The position numbers were made by a program, and so were the translations under genes. From Rhodospirillales bacterium (GTDB lineage: Bacteria > Pseudomonadota > Alphaproteobacteria > Rhodospirillales > Defluviicoccaceae): a stretch of DNA of 32,207 nucleotides. The stretch is from NCBI GenBank assembly GCA_016793875.1, contig JAEULG010000226.1, positions 1 to 32,207 of the forward strand. The letters run 5' to 3'. Shown here piece after piece: positions 1-8,282 of this stretch (its first letter is position 1; each line of letters begins with the position of its first letter). The notes below the pieces were generated by a model that saw only the letters and a list, made by a program, of their open reading frames with translations, had not been told where the DNA came from and made no database searches.

Positions 1-144
1 GGGAGGGTGGCTGGTCCCTGCCCGTGTCGGCGTCGGATGGCCATGGGCGTCGCGCGCGGCAAGATCGGGATCGCCCTGCCGGATGGCAAGTTCCTCCTGC
101 ATGATTTTCAGCGCTGCTGCATCGAGTTCCGTCGTCGTCACCAT
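1..144 (-). CDS. Unidentified protein, N-terminal 48 codons (cut by window edge)
   Basis: The frame opens with ATG at 144 and stays open to base 1, so only the first 48 codons are visible. A good ribosome-binding site (AGGGAG, about 12 bases upstream) supports the start. The visible protein begins MVTTTELDAAALKIMQEELA and looks helical and acidic at first, then Pro/Thr-rich. No family is recognised. It lies 114 nt downstream of the AsmA-family gene on the same strand. The codons lean to G/C in third position, as in neighbouring genes, which favours a real gene, but the sample is short. Confidence 0.5.
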   Translation of the reverse strand, partial: MVTTTELDAAALKIMQEELAIRQGDPDLAARDAHGHPTPTRAGTSHPP

Positions 145-258
145 GATTTCTGCTCACTCCCTGGCCTTGCTGGCGACAAATCAACGCCAAATCAGCGTGC
201 TAGTTCCGATTCGAGGGCTCTTGTCGCCGACGTTGGGCAGGAGAACGCACGGCGACCA

Positions 259-2247
259 TCAGCGCCGGCGGGAGGGGGAGGGGATGTCGCCGCCCACCCG
301 CTGGCGCGCTTCGTGGACCATCGCGGCGCAAGGCTCGTTCTTCCCCGGCCCTATGTCCACCGGCGGCAGCAGGCCGCCGACGACGGTGATGATGCCGTTC
401 AGCACCTTCTTGCCGATGCCTTCGACGCCAATGTCGACCGGATCGGGAAAGGCGTCCGGTGAGCCCAGGGTGCCCTGGATGGCGATCGGCGTCCGCAAGG
501 TGAGCGGGCTGAAATCCTTGGGAAGGGCCCGCAGGTGCAGATTGAGCTTTTCGTCCCGCATATCGACGCTGCCGTCGCCGACGATGTTGGTGTCGGTCGT
601 ATCGAAGGCCAGGGTCCGCGTATTGAAGACGCCCTGGTCGGCGGTGAAGTCGGCGACGATGCAGCGGATGGGAATGCTGCGGTCGCCCTCGATCAAAAAG
701 CCGAGGGACTCGGCGATATCGAGGCCGGCCAGTTCGATGAGCAGCTGGCTGAAGCGGCCGTTCGTCAGAACGACGGTCACCTCGCCGGTCGAGCTGCCGG
801 CGATCTGCGCGATCGACGTGCCGCTGGAGGCAAGCTTGATATGGCCGTTGAACACGCCCGCCGTCTCCCGCACGAAGTCGCTGCCAGCCAGCAGCCGCTT
901 CAGGTCGACCTGCTGGATCGTCGCCTCGATGTCGCTGCGGACCGGCTTCTCGGCGCCGTAAAGGGACAGGAAGAGGCGCACCGTGCCCTCACCGATGGCG
1001 AATGACACCGGTTGAGCGCGGAACGTGCCATCCTCCAACGTGACGTTGGCGTCGAGGCGGTCGATGGGAACCTGCGGGGTAATGATGCGCGTGGCCTTGA
1101 ACGCGATCTTCGCGTCGACCGCGTTCAGCTTGGCGAGGTCGATCTCCTTGTCGGGCAGGATGCGCCCGCCCGGCCGCTGGATGGGCGTTCGCGCCGCGGT
1201 GCCGCCCTCACTGGCGCCGATGAACGGCCCCAGGTCCTTCAGGTCGAGAAGGTTGGAGACGACGTCGGCTTCGATGCGCGGGCGGGCCCCGCCCAGCGTC
1301 GCCGAAGCTGTACCGCGCATGTCGCTGCCGCCCAGCTTGCCGGCAAACTGTTTGAACACCCAGGCAGGACCCTTGCGCTCGAGGCGTCCGGAAAGGCTGT
1401 AGGGCGGACTCGGCGGGATCGGGATGCCGGTCAGCGGGAACAGGTTGGAGAGGTCCTCGCCGCGGACGTCGAGCTTCAGATCGAGCCCCTCAAGCGTCAG
1501 CGGCTTGGCGATCGTGCCGGCGACGTCGGCGTGGAGATCACCGGCGACGACGGCAAGGTCGAGAGGATACGGCTCTTTCCCTTCCTGCAGGACGCTCAGC
1601 GAGCCCATTTTTGCGCGCAGGCTCGCCGGCCGGCCCTGATAGCTGCCGGTGCCCTCGGCGGTCATCCGGCGGCGCTCCTCGTCCTCGCCGAGGCGCAGGC
1701 GATCGACGGCGAGCTCGGCCTGCTTGTTGAGCGCGCGATCATCGAAATGAACGCGGGTGTCGCTCACTTCCAGCGATTGAACCAGCGGCAGCTTCGCCGG
1801 CCCGCTGCTGGCCGGCTCGGGCTTCGCCGGCTTGCCGGAGCCGAACTGCCAGCTGGCGCGGCCGTCCTTCGTCCGCTCCAGATCGGCATCAACGCCGGCC
1901 AGGCGCAGGGACGGGATGACCACGTCGCCGGTCAGCAGCGGCCATACCGCCACCGAAAGATCGAGCTCGCCGATACGCAGCAGGTAGGGTGTCTTTGCCC
2001 AGTCGGGGTTGGCAACGCTCAGTCCGCGCATCTGGAGGCGCGTGACCCGGCCGACGTCGACATTGAGCGGGCCAGTGATCGCGACCTCACGGCCGAGCGC
2101 GGTGGTGGCCAAGCGGCTGATGTACGGGCGCGCGGCGTCCCAGCGATCGAGCAGCACCAGGACGCCGATGACGAGCAGTGGAACGCCGATAACCAGCGCC
2201 ACCACTCCACCCACGGCGATCCCGGCCCAGCGCAGCCAACGTCCCAT
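259..2247 (-). CDS. AsmA family protein
   Basis: A 662-residue protein with a single N-terminal membrane segment (about residues 8-33, rich in V, L, I and G) followed by a long periplasmic region. The segment after the membrane anchor (motifs RPYISRLATTALGREVAI and GLSVANPDW) matches the start of the AsmA domain, and the C-terminal third (TGEVTVVLTNGRFSQLLIEL, then FNTRTLAFDTTDTNIVGDGS) matches the AsmA_2 region. AsmA-like proteins belong to the bridge-like, repeating beta-groove group linked to lipid movement between inner and outer membrane and to outer-membrane quality; a specific substrate cannot be read here. ATG at 2247 has AGGGGA upstream. It reads the same way as the polysaccharide genes but follows a strong hairpin and a 267-nt gap, so it is probably a separate unit. 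Confidence 0.9.
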   Translation of the reverse strand: MGRWLRWAGIAVGGVVALVIGVPLLVIGVLVLLDRWDAARPYISRLATTALGREVAITGPLNVDVGRVTRLQMRGLSVANPDWAKTPYLLRIGELDLSVAVWPLLTGDVVIPSLRLAGVDADLERTKDGRASWQFGSGKPAKPEPASSGPAKLPLVQSLEVSDTRVHFDDRALNKQAELAVDRLRLGEDEERRRMTAEGTGSYQGRPASLRAKMGSLSVLQEGKEPYPLDLAVVAGDLHADVAGTIAKPLTLEGLDLKLDVRGEDLSNLFPLTGIPIPPSPPYSLSGRLERKGPAWVFKQFAGKLGGSDMRGTASATLGGARPRIEADVVSNLLDLKDLGPFIGASEGGTAARTPIQRPGGRILPDKEIDLAKLNAVDAKIAFKATRIITPQVPIDRLDANVTLEDGTFRAQPVSFAIGEGTVRLFLSLYGAEKPVRSDIEATIQQVDLKRLLAGSDFVRETAGVFNGHIKLASSGTSIAQIAGSSTGEVTVVLTNGRFSQLLIELAGLDIAESLGFLIEGDRSIPIRCIVADFTADQGVFNTRTLAFDTTDTNIVGDGSVDMRDEKLNLHLRALPKDFSPLTLRTPIAIQGTLGSPDAFPDPVDIGVEGIGKKVLNGIITVVGGLLPPVDIGPGKNEPCAAMVHEARQRVGGDIPSPSRRR

Positions 2248-2466
2248 TTGCGTCCATCCCCTGTTGGTTCTAACGACGGCAGGGCAACGCTATGGCGTGA
2301 CTACCGGTTCCTCGCGCCGCGGGATGGCCATGTCGCGATCGCGCGAGGCCGGCCGGAGGGCGGTGAGGACGGAGGTGGGAGGAAAGTCGCCGGCAAAGCG
2401 GGCGAGGGCCTCTGCGATCGAAGCTTTCGCAGAAGCCCGGCGCCCGCGCGGGCTATGGCCGAGGAT

Positions 2467-2495
2467 GCTTCCGGCGCTCGCCCGGCGCCGGAAGC
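2467..2495 (-). terminator. Strong hairpin after the epimerase gene, likely end of the polysaccharide operon
   Basis: Perfect 11-bp inverted repeat (arms GCTTCCGGCGC and GCGCCGGAAGC, 7-nt loop) beginning 20 nt past the stop of the epimerase gene. It lacks a T-run on the minus strand, so it may act with Rho or stabilise the 3' end. The rest of the 267-nt gap to the AsmA gene shows nothing clear. Confidence 0.55.
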
Positions 2496-2514
2496 AACGG
2501 AGGTGCCGCCGGGA

Positions 2515-3624
2515 TCAGCCGACCTCGGGGCGCACCACGTAGTTGCCGTAGCGCGGCTGGCCGTCGTCGTCGGCCCGGTAAAGGCCGCAGCGCACCGCCT
2601 GGATCATTTGCGGGATGACCGAGGGGACGTCGAAACGGCAGCGGAAGCCGAGGCGCTCGCGGATCTTGGAGAACGAGACCCGATAGTTGCGGCGGTCGCC
2701 GCCGGCACCGACGTAGCGCACATCGCCGTCGATATGGCGCAGCACTTCCTCGACGATCTGCTGCTTGGTTAAATTGTTCTGATCGGAGCCGACGTTGAAG
2801 ATCTCGCCGGCGACCGCCTCGCTCGGCGCCTGCAGCACGGCGATGATGGCGCTGGCGATGTCGCGGACGTGGCAGTAGGGCCGCCAGGTGTCCTTGTCGT
2901 ACACCTCCAGCTTCTTCCCGGCGGCCAGCGCGCGGGCAAACTCGTTGACGGTGAGATCGAAGCGCATCCGCGGCGACAGGCCGAAGACGGTTGAAAGGCG
3001 CAGGATGACCGGCTCGACATCGGTCGCTTCCCGCCGCTCCAGCAAAAGCTTCTCGAAGGCCACCTTTGTTTCGGCGTAGATCGACAGCGGCGTCAGCGGG
3101 GCGCTCTCGGTGGCCGGCTCCTCGCCCTCCCACAGGCCGTAGTTGCTGCAGGTGGAGGTGAAGACGAATCGCCGCAGGCCGCGGCCGGCAACCGCGTCGA
3201 ACAGCGCCCGGCTGCCCTGCAGATTGACGCTGCGGGCGAGGTCGGGGTACTTGCGGCTGATGGGATCGCCGACCACCGAGGCCAGCAGTACCACGTCGGT
3301 GACGTCGCCGAGCGCCTGGTCGAGGATGCCGCGATCACGCAGGTCGCCGACCAGCAGCGAGGTGCGTGGGCGGGACACCAGGCCTTCGGCGACGTGGAAA
3401 TGGTCGTAGAGGAAGTTGTCGAGGACGCGCACCCGGTAACCCTGGGCGAGCAGGGCATCGGTGAGGACGCAGCCGACGTATCCGGCGCCGCCGATGACCA
3501 GCACGTGCCGGTCCGGCTCCGGCCGAAGGGCGCCGTCAACCGGGGCTTCCGCCTCGAGAGCGGGCACGAAAGGCAGCTCGGCGTCGGTGGTGGCAAATGC
3601 AAGCGCTTGGGATGTCACTCTCAT
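2515..3624 (-). CDS. NAD-dependent nucleotide-sugar epimerase/dehydratase (extended SDR)
   Basis: A 369-residue extended short-chain dehydrogenase/reductase. The dinucleotide-binding loop GGAGYVG is at residues 45-51, preceded by a 40-residue extension not typical of the core fold. DNFLYD (69-74) follows strand 2, and the active-site pair is visible as STCSNYG (157-163) and YAETK (183-187), with Tyr183 and Lys187 as catalytic residues. Later WRPYCHVRDIA and FNVGSDQNNLTKQQI are typical of the sugar-binding half. The family acts on NDP-hexoses (C4 epimerisation, 4,6-dehydration or reduction); the exact reaction is unclear. ATG at 3624 follows GAGGAG. It is the last gene of the polysaccharide cluster, 278 nt from the beta-helix gene, so it may have its own promoter. 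Confidence 0.9.
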   Translation of the reverse strand: MRVTSQALAFATTDAELPFVPALEAEAPVDGALRPEPDRHVLVIGGAGYVGCVLTDALLAQGYRVRVLDNFLYDHFHVAEGLVSRPRTSLLVGDLRDRGILDQALGDVTDVVLLASVVGDPISRKYPDLARSVNLQGSRALFDAVAGRGLRRFVFTSTCSNYGLWEGEEPATESAPLTPLSIYAETKVAFEKLLLERREATDVEPVILRLSTVFGLSPRMRFDLTVNEFARALAAGKKLEVYDKDTWRPYCHVRDIASAIIAVLQAPSEAVAGEIFNVGSDQNNLTKQQIVEEVLRHIDGDVRYVGAGGDRRNYRVSFSKIRERLGFRCRFDVPSVIPQMIQAVRCGLYRADDDGQPRYGNYVVRPEVG

Positions 3625-3851
3625 TACTCCTCGTCAGTCACGTATGCTGGCGCACGGCGGCAACCGGCGTGGCGGCCTTGCCGCCGGCGCTGTGCTTCCT
3701 TGCTGCGGAGATCGCGGTGCCGCGCCGGTGCACGAGGGGTGCCGGGCATGGGTGTACCCGAGCCCCCCTTCCGGCCGGCGTCGCCGCCCTCCTTCATCCC
3801 TTGAGCGCTGCTGTCGCGTTTTATCAGTTTCGTTCCCGCCGCTGTGCGGCT

Positions 3852-3870
3852 GCCGCCCGTCGCGGGCGGC
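3852..3870 (-). terminator. Hairpin after the beta-helix gene
   Basis: Perfect 8-bp inverted repeat (GCCGCCCG, loop TCG, CGGGCGGC) 33 nt past the stop of the beta-helix gene, in the 278-nt gap before the epimerase gene. There is no T-run on either side, so it may be an attenuator or an mRNA 3'-end structure rather than a full terminator. Nothing else was identified in this gap. Confidence 0.4.
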
Positions 3871-3902
3871 TTCATTGGGCGGCGATGGTTCGCAACAGGG
3901 GC

Positions 3903-5057
3903 TCAGCACGGATTGTTTTCTTCCAGAACGATCCGTGCCCCCCGCTTCATCCCCGAATAGTCGTTGCCGGAGGTGTCGTACAAGAGGTTGTATTTCTTGT
4001 TGAAGGTGGCGATCGCGGCGCGCTGCTGGTCGACGAAGGCGGTGCGCCGGATGGTGGCATTGCGGGTGCCGTCGTCGAGGTAGGCGCCGACACAGCGGGT
4101 CTGGATGAGGCTGTCCTGGATGAGGATGCCATCGCAGCCCGGCCGCGAGTTCCAGGCGGGGTCGGCCCACTCGCATTCGACGCCGATGGTAACGTCCGGG
4201 CCGATGCGGAACCGCTCGAAGACGCTGTCGGTGGTGAAGTGCTCCAGGTAGAGGCCGACGCTGGTGCGTTGCGGACTGCCGATACCGTCGATGTCCACGT
4301 CGCTGAGGCGGAGATTCTTCGCCGCGGTGCCGGTCCAGACGCCCATCCAGGCGCAGTTGCGCACGCGGAAGCGGCGGCCGGTCGCAGTGTTGCCGACCCA
4401 GATGCATGCCTCGGCGGTGCCGTCGGACGATCCGGGAGCCGGCCGGCTGACATTGGCGACATCCAGATCCTCCAGCACCGCCGGCTCCACCACGGCGACG
4501 TCGAACTCGTTGGCGTCGACCTGAACGCCCCAGCTCAGGAAGTTGCGGGCCAGCACCCGCTGGATCTTCAGCCCTTCCGGCTGGCGGGCGATGATCCCGG
4601 CATCGAGGACGCGGTGGCCGTCGATGGTGAGATCGGCCAGCACCGTGCCGCGTCCGCTGCCCCACACCTCGACGGCGGCGCCGCTGGATGCGGTGGCTGC
4701 CTGCTGCAGGTCGAAGGCGATGCCCTGCACCCGGCCGCCGATGGCACAGTCGTCGGATCCCATCGACAGTCCAGCGGCGAGGACGGCGCGGCCGGAGTGC
4801 TCGGCGTAGAGGCGGTGGCCGCAGACCACGGTAAACGGCCCCTCGGAGCGATAGACGCCGTCCCGCAGCACGACATCGAGGGGCGTTGCCGACGCCAGCG
4901 CCTGGCGCAGCTCGGCGCTGGTGCGGACGAAGACCGGCCGCGCCGGCAACGGGTAGGCGCCCGGTGGTACCGGCGCCGCCGGAGCGGCGATCGCAACCGC
5001 CGTGCTCCCGCCGACCAGCAGCAGCGCTGCGATGACCGGCCGAACCATGAAATTCAT
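3903..5057 (-). CDS. Exported right-handed beta-helix protein of the polysaccharide cluster
   Basis: A 384-residue protein. The frame is open further upstream, but ATG at 5057 is chosen because AGGAAGGGAAAG precedes it and it begins a clear signal peptide (MNFMVRPVIAALLLVGGSTAVAIA, cleavage near AAPAAP). The mature part has the spaced short-strand pattern of a parallel beta-helix (pectin-lyase-like fold): GVYRSEGPFTV, GIAFDLQQA, VLADLTIDG, NLRLSDVDIDG, GILIQDSLIQ, NATIRRTAFVD. Cysteines are scattered (for example VVCGH, DDCAIGG, RNCAW, RPGCDG), which suits a disulphide-bonded periplasmic protein. This fold is used by polysaccharide lyases, C5-epimerases (as in AlgG) and some hydrolases, so polymer trimming or epimerisation is likely from context. 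No catalytic set can be assigned. Confidence 0.75.
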   Translation of the reverse strand: MNFMVRPVIAALLLVGGSTAVAIAAPAAPVPPGAYPLPARPVFVRTSAELRQALASATPLDVVLRDGVYRSEGPFTVVCGHRLYAEHSGRAVLAAGLSMGSDDCAIGGRVQGIAFDLQQAATASSGAAVEVWGSGRGTVLADLTIDGHRVLDAGIIARQPEGLKIQRVLARNFLSWGVQVDANEFDVAVVEPAVLEDLDVANVSRPAPGSSDGTAEACIWVGNTATGRRFRVRNCAWMGVWTGTAAKNLRLSDVDIDGIGSPQRTSVGLYLEHFTTDSVFERFRIGPDVTIGVECEWADPAWNSRPGCDGILIQDSLIQTRCVGAYLDDGTRNATIRRTAFVDQQRAAIATFNKKYNLLYDTSGNDYSGMKRGARIVLEENNPC

Positions 5058-5211
5058 CTTTCCCTTCCTATCCTTATCTCTGATGTCCCGGGCAGCGGGG
5101 CAGTGAACCCCCCGGCCACACCGCCGCCGGCAGTTGCCGTTGCGGCGGTCCGATCCGGCCCCTCGCCGAACGCTGCCGGTGGCGGCGTCGATGGCGCGAA
5201 GGGGCATGCGG

Positions 5212-6114
5212 CTACGCGCCGTCGTTTGCGGTACAGCCGGTGTGCTGGCCGGCCGGAGTGGTAGCGAGGCGGAGGACGGCCGCTGGCACGGGCTCCGCGT
5301 CCGCCTCGGAGGACGCCTCGAAGGCGTGCAGGTATCGCAGCTTGAGCCAGTCGAACAGCCAGTGCGGCAGTAGCCAGTGGCACGCGGTCTTGGCAAGTCC
5401 CGCCCAGTCCGCTGCGCAGCGCGGGCGCATGTAGGCCAGCTGCAGGCGCAGCAGCGAGGTGAGCATGCGGCGACGGTGGCGGACGGTAACGCTGCCGCTG
5501 TGCTCGATCTTGCGGGTCAGGAACTCCGGCAGGTTTGCCGCCTTGAAGCGCGACAGCAGGCGAACGAAAAGATCGCGGTCCTCGACGCAGGGGTAGGCGT
5601 CGCGGTAGTTGCCGACGGCGAGAACGGCATCGAGGCGCATCATCACCGCGGGGTGGCAGAGCTGGTCACGGAACAGGATGAGCTTGCGGATCTGCGCGTC
5701 GTCGAGCGAATAGCGGTAGTGGGATTCCCGGCCGTTCTCGAGCAGGTGATAGGCCGACCCGACGATGGCGACGTCGGGATGCTCGTCGAGGAACGCGCGC
5801 TGCAGCCGGAAGCGGTCGGGGAGCGCGAAGTCGCCGGCGTCGAGCCGCGCGACATAGGCGAAGCCCTGCGCAGCAAGGATCGCGCAGCCCCGGCGCAGCG
5901 CGCCGTGGACCTTCCGGTTCACCTTGTTGCGGACGATTTCAAGGGTATGAACGGGATCGCACGGGGGCGGCTGCATCGGCGGCGTGCTGCCGTCGTCCAC
6001 GATCAGGATGTGCAGCGGCTCTTCGGCGGGAAGCTGGCGGACGGTCGCGTTCAGCTCCTCCTGGCAGTTGTAGGCCGGGATAAGCAGGGCGACTTTGGGC
6101 GGGACGATACTCAT
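5212..6114 (-). CDS. Family 2 glycosyltransferase
   Basis: A 300-residue GT-A-fold glycosyltransferase. The N-terminus VALLIPAYNCQEELNATVRQL and LHILIVDDGSTPP form the nucleotide-binding half of GT2 enzymes; YVARLDAGDFALPDRF holds the DxD-like element, here DAGD, in place of the common DADD; and CVEDRDLFVRLLSRF is the expected ED motif of the catalytic base. A C-terminal stretch (WLLPHWLFDWLKLRYLHAF) is amphipathic and may touch the membrane. ATG at 6114 is preferred over an in-frame TTG at 6141 because GGAAG lies about 13 bases upstream and homologues usually begin just before VALLIPAYN. It is the only elongating glycosyltransferase in the cluster, so it should add a sugar to the lipid-linked acceptor made by the priming transferase. 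Donor and acceptor are unknown. Confidence 0.88.
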   Translation of the reverse strand: MSIVPPKVALLIPAYNCQEELNATVRQLPAEEPLHILIVDDGSTPPMQPPPCDPVHTLEIVRNKVNRKVHGALRRGCAILAAQGFAYVARLDAGDFALPDRFRLQRAFLDEHPDVAIVGSAYHLLENGRESHYRYSLDDAQIRKLILFRDQLCHPAVMMRLDAVLAVGNYRDAYPCVEDRDLFVRLLSRFKAANLPEFLTRKIEHSGSVTVRHRRRMLTSLLRLQLAYMRPRCAADWAGLAKTACHWLLPHWLFDWLKLRYLHAFEASSEADAEPVPAAVLRLATTPAGQHTGCTANDGA

Positions 6115-6198
6115 TGGAGGAACTTCCGACAGAGGCGACAACGGGCGCTTCCGGCACTTTTCTTGTCCGGGGCCGGTCCGGGGAAACTCAGGTACCGG

Positions 6199-7557
6199 TC
6201 ATGGCCGGCTGTGCCATTGCGCTGCCTGCCGCTGCTCCTTGGCGAAGTGCAGCAGCAGAACGGTGATGCCGACGATGCCGACGGTGTGACCGACGGCGAC
6301 CGCGGCGGCGGCACCGGCGAGGCCCCAGGCCGGTACGGCGGCGTAGGCGACGCCGAGGGTGACGACGACGATCGCCGCGTAGGGCCAAATCAGCGGGCCA
6401 AACCGGCCGGTGGCGGTCACGATGTGGCAGAGCGCGTACGAGACGTAGGCGATGATCATCGAGGCCATGACGAAGCGGAACGCCGGCTCTGCTTCCATGA
6501 AGGCGGGGCCGTAGAGCGTTCCCAGGATCCACGAGCCGCCGAACAGCGCGGTGCCCAGCCCGGCGAGGGCGATGGCGACGGCGATGGCGACGTAATGCAG
6601 GCTCAGGCGGGCGAAGTTGCTGCGGTCGCCGGCCGACCACAGATCGGCGAGGCGGGGGAACAGCGATTGCCCGACGGCCTGAACCGCCAGCAGGCCGATC
6701 GCGGCGATATTGTCCATGGCGGCGTAGAGGCCGAGGCCTACCGGCCCGAGCGTCGCCTCGATGGCATAGCGCGGGGCGTTGAAGTTGATGTTGATCAGCA
6801 CGACGCTGATGCCGAGGGGGGCGGCGCGGATCAGCAGCCGGCGGCAGGCAACGAGGCTGCGGCGCAGCGTCGCCGGGCGCTGCTGCCACCGCGTCTTGGA
6901 GCGGGCGACGGCGTGATCGTAGGTGCCGAGGACGATCGCCGAGGCAATGGCCATGCCGCCGGCGAGCGCCAGCGTGTCGTGGGTCATGGCAAAGCCGATG
7001 CCGCCCAGCAGCAGCAGCAGCACGCCGCGCAGGCCGAGCGAGACGCCGGCGAGATCGAGGCGCCCAGAGCGCTGCAACAGCGCATGGTAGATATCGCCGA
7101 CGCTGTCCTGCGCCTTGGCGGCGGCGACGAGACCGATCACCAGCAGCGTTGCGCCGCGATAGCCGAGAGCAAAGCCGACGGCGATGATCGCCGCCACGGC
7201 CACCAGCGACAAGGCGAGGCGAAGGCGGCGAAAGTCGTCGAAGCGGGTCGTGCCGCGCGGATCGGTGTTGAGCACCTGACGCAGGCCAAGCTGGGTGGCG
7301 ACGACGATGGGCGCGGCCAGCGCCAGCGCGAAGGTGAAGATGCCGACCGGCTCTGGGCCGCCGAGGCGGGCCAGAGCCAGCACCAGCAGCCAGATGCATC
7401 CGGTAGCGGTGATTTGGCCGATAAAGAAGATGAAGGCATCGCGCCGGATCGCGGGCCCGCTATGGGCCGGTGACAACGGCTCGGCGCCCTCCACTGCGGC
7501 GGTCCGGGCGGCGCCGGCGATGCTGGCAATCGGGATGGCCTTCAGCGTCCCCGTCAC
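6199..7557 (-). CDS. Polysaccharide flippase-like membrane protein (Wzx/MATE-type fold)
   Basis: A 452-residue, very hydrophobic protein with about 12 predicted membrane segments (for example AFIFFIGQITATGCIWLLVL, LALSLVAVAAIIAVGFALGY, GLYAAMDNIAAIGLLAVQAV, IIAYVSYALCHIVTATGRF). Layout and position match oligosaccharide flippases of the polysaccharide transporter family, which move undecaprenyl-diphosphate-linked repeat units across the inner membrane. GTG at 7557 is chosen: it overlaps the stop of the sugar transferase (GTGA), has GGGGAGAG upstream, and implies translational coupling. A GTG at 7605 in the same frame would add 16 residues but lies well inside the upstream gene. The stop is 84 nt before the glycosyltransferase start. 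Confidence 0.85.
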   Translation of the reverse strand: MTGTLKAIPIASIAGAARTAAVEGAEPLSPAHSGPAIRRDAFIFFIGQITATGCIWLLVLALARLGGPEPVGIFTFALALAAPIVVATQLGLRQVLNTDPRGTTRFDDFRRLRLALSLVAVAAIIAVGFALGYRGATLLVIGLVAAAKAQDSVGDIYHALLQRSGRLDLAGVSLGLRGVLLLLLGGIGFAMTHDTLALAGGMAIASAIVLGTYDHAVARSKTRWQQRPATLRRSLVACRRLLIRAAPLGISVVLININFNAPRYAIEATLGPVGLGLYAAMDNIAAIGLLAVQAVGQSLFPRLADLWSAGDRSNFARLSLHYVAIAVAIALAGLGTALFGGSWILGTLYGPAFMEAEPAFRFVMASMIIAYVSYALCHIVTATGRFGPLIWPYAAIVVVTLGVAYAAVPAWGLAGAAAAVAVGHTVGIVGITVLLLHFAKEQRQAAQWHSRP

Positions 7558-8282
7558 GACGGCACTCTCCCCACCTTGGCGCGGGGGCCGTGCCGGCTGA
7601 TCCACTCCTCCGCTGCCTCCAGCACGTTCTCGCTGCGGAAGCCGCTAAACACCGGAACGAAGACGGCGAGGACGCCGCGGAGCAGCCAGGCGGCATCGGT
7701 GAAGACGTTGGCCCGCGGGTAATAGGCGAGATCTAGCCGCGCCTTCGCCGGGAACAGTGTCTGCCGGTAGAACTCCTCGGGATCGCCGCTGGCCGGAAAC
7801 AGGGCGCTTTCGTTCCGAAACAGCACTTGTGCCGGTCCGAACAGTCCGGGGCGGTGCTGCAGTACCGCCCCGTGGCGGTCGCGGAAGCAGTCGGTGAAGC
7901 GTGGCGATTCCGGCCGCGGCCCGACCAGCGACATATCGCCGACCAGCACGTTCCAGAATTGCGGCAGCTCGTCGAGCTTGCTCTCCTGCAGCACCTTGCC
8001 GACGCGGGTCAGCCGGGCATCGCCGTGGACGGTGACCGCCGGCCCCTGGCCCTGGGGGCCGTCCGGAAACTTGCGGAACTTGTACAGACGGAACGGCCGC
8101 CCGTAGCGGCCGAGCCGCTGCTGCGAGAACAGCACCGGGCCCGGTGTCTCCGCCTTGACGGCGATGGCGACCAGCAGCATCACCGGAAGCAGGATCACCA
8201 GGGCCAATGCCGCGACGATGATGTCGGCGCTGCGCTTCAGCGTCGCGTTGGCCGACGCCGTGACCGACGTCTCAGGCTGCAT
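7554..8282 (-). CDS. Priming sugar-phosphate transferase (bacterial sugar transferase family)
   Basis: A 242-residue monotopic phosphoglycosyl transferase. After a short N-terminus comes the hydrophobic re-entrant helix (KRSADIIVAALALVILLPVMLLVAIAVK), then family hallmarks PGPVLFSQQRLGRYGRPFRLYKFR, RLTRVGKVLQESKLDELPQFWNVLVGDMSLVGPRP and a C-terminal RPGLFGPAQ block. The usual catalytic Asp-Glu pair appears as SKLDELPQ. These enzymes transfer a sugar 1-phosphate from UDP-sugar to undecaprenyl phosphate at the inner membrane, the first committed step of polymer assembly. The protein lacks the long N-terminal membrane domain of WbaP and is closer in size to ExoY or PglC-like forms. ATG at 8282 with GGAG upstream overlaps the aminotransferase stop by 11 nt; its own stop overlaps the flippase start. 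Confidence 0.92.
   Translation of the reverse strand: MQPETSVTASANATLKRSADIIVAALALVILLPVMLLVAIAVKAETPGPVLFSQQRLGRYGRPFRLYKFRKFPDGPQGQGPAVTVHGDARLTRVGKVLQESKLDELPQFWNVLVGDMSLVGPRPESPRFTDCFRDRHGAVLQHRPGLFGPAQVLFRNESALFPASGDPEEFYRQTLFPAKARLDLAYYPRANVFTDAAWLLRGVLAVFVPVFSGFRSENVLEAAEEWISRHGPRAKVGRVPS

Noticed and set aside
5058-5396. 113-codon in-frame upstream extension of the beta-helix protein
   Set aside because: It overlaps the glycosyltransferase gene, is Arg/Pro/Ser-rich, and would bury the signal peptide that starts at 5057.
5377-7473. 698-codon plus-strand frame opposite the glycosyltransferase and flippase genes
   Set aside because: It is a low-complexity Ala/Gly/Arg/Asp product opposite genes with membrane segments and conserved motifs; a shadow frame.
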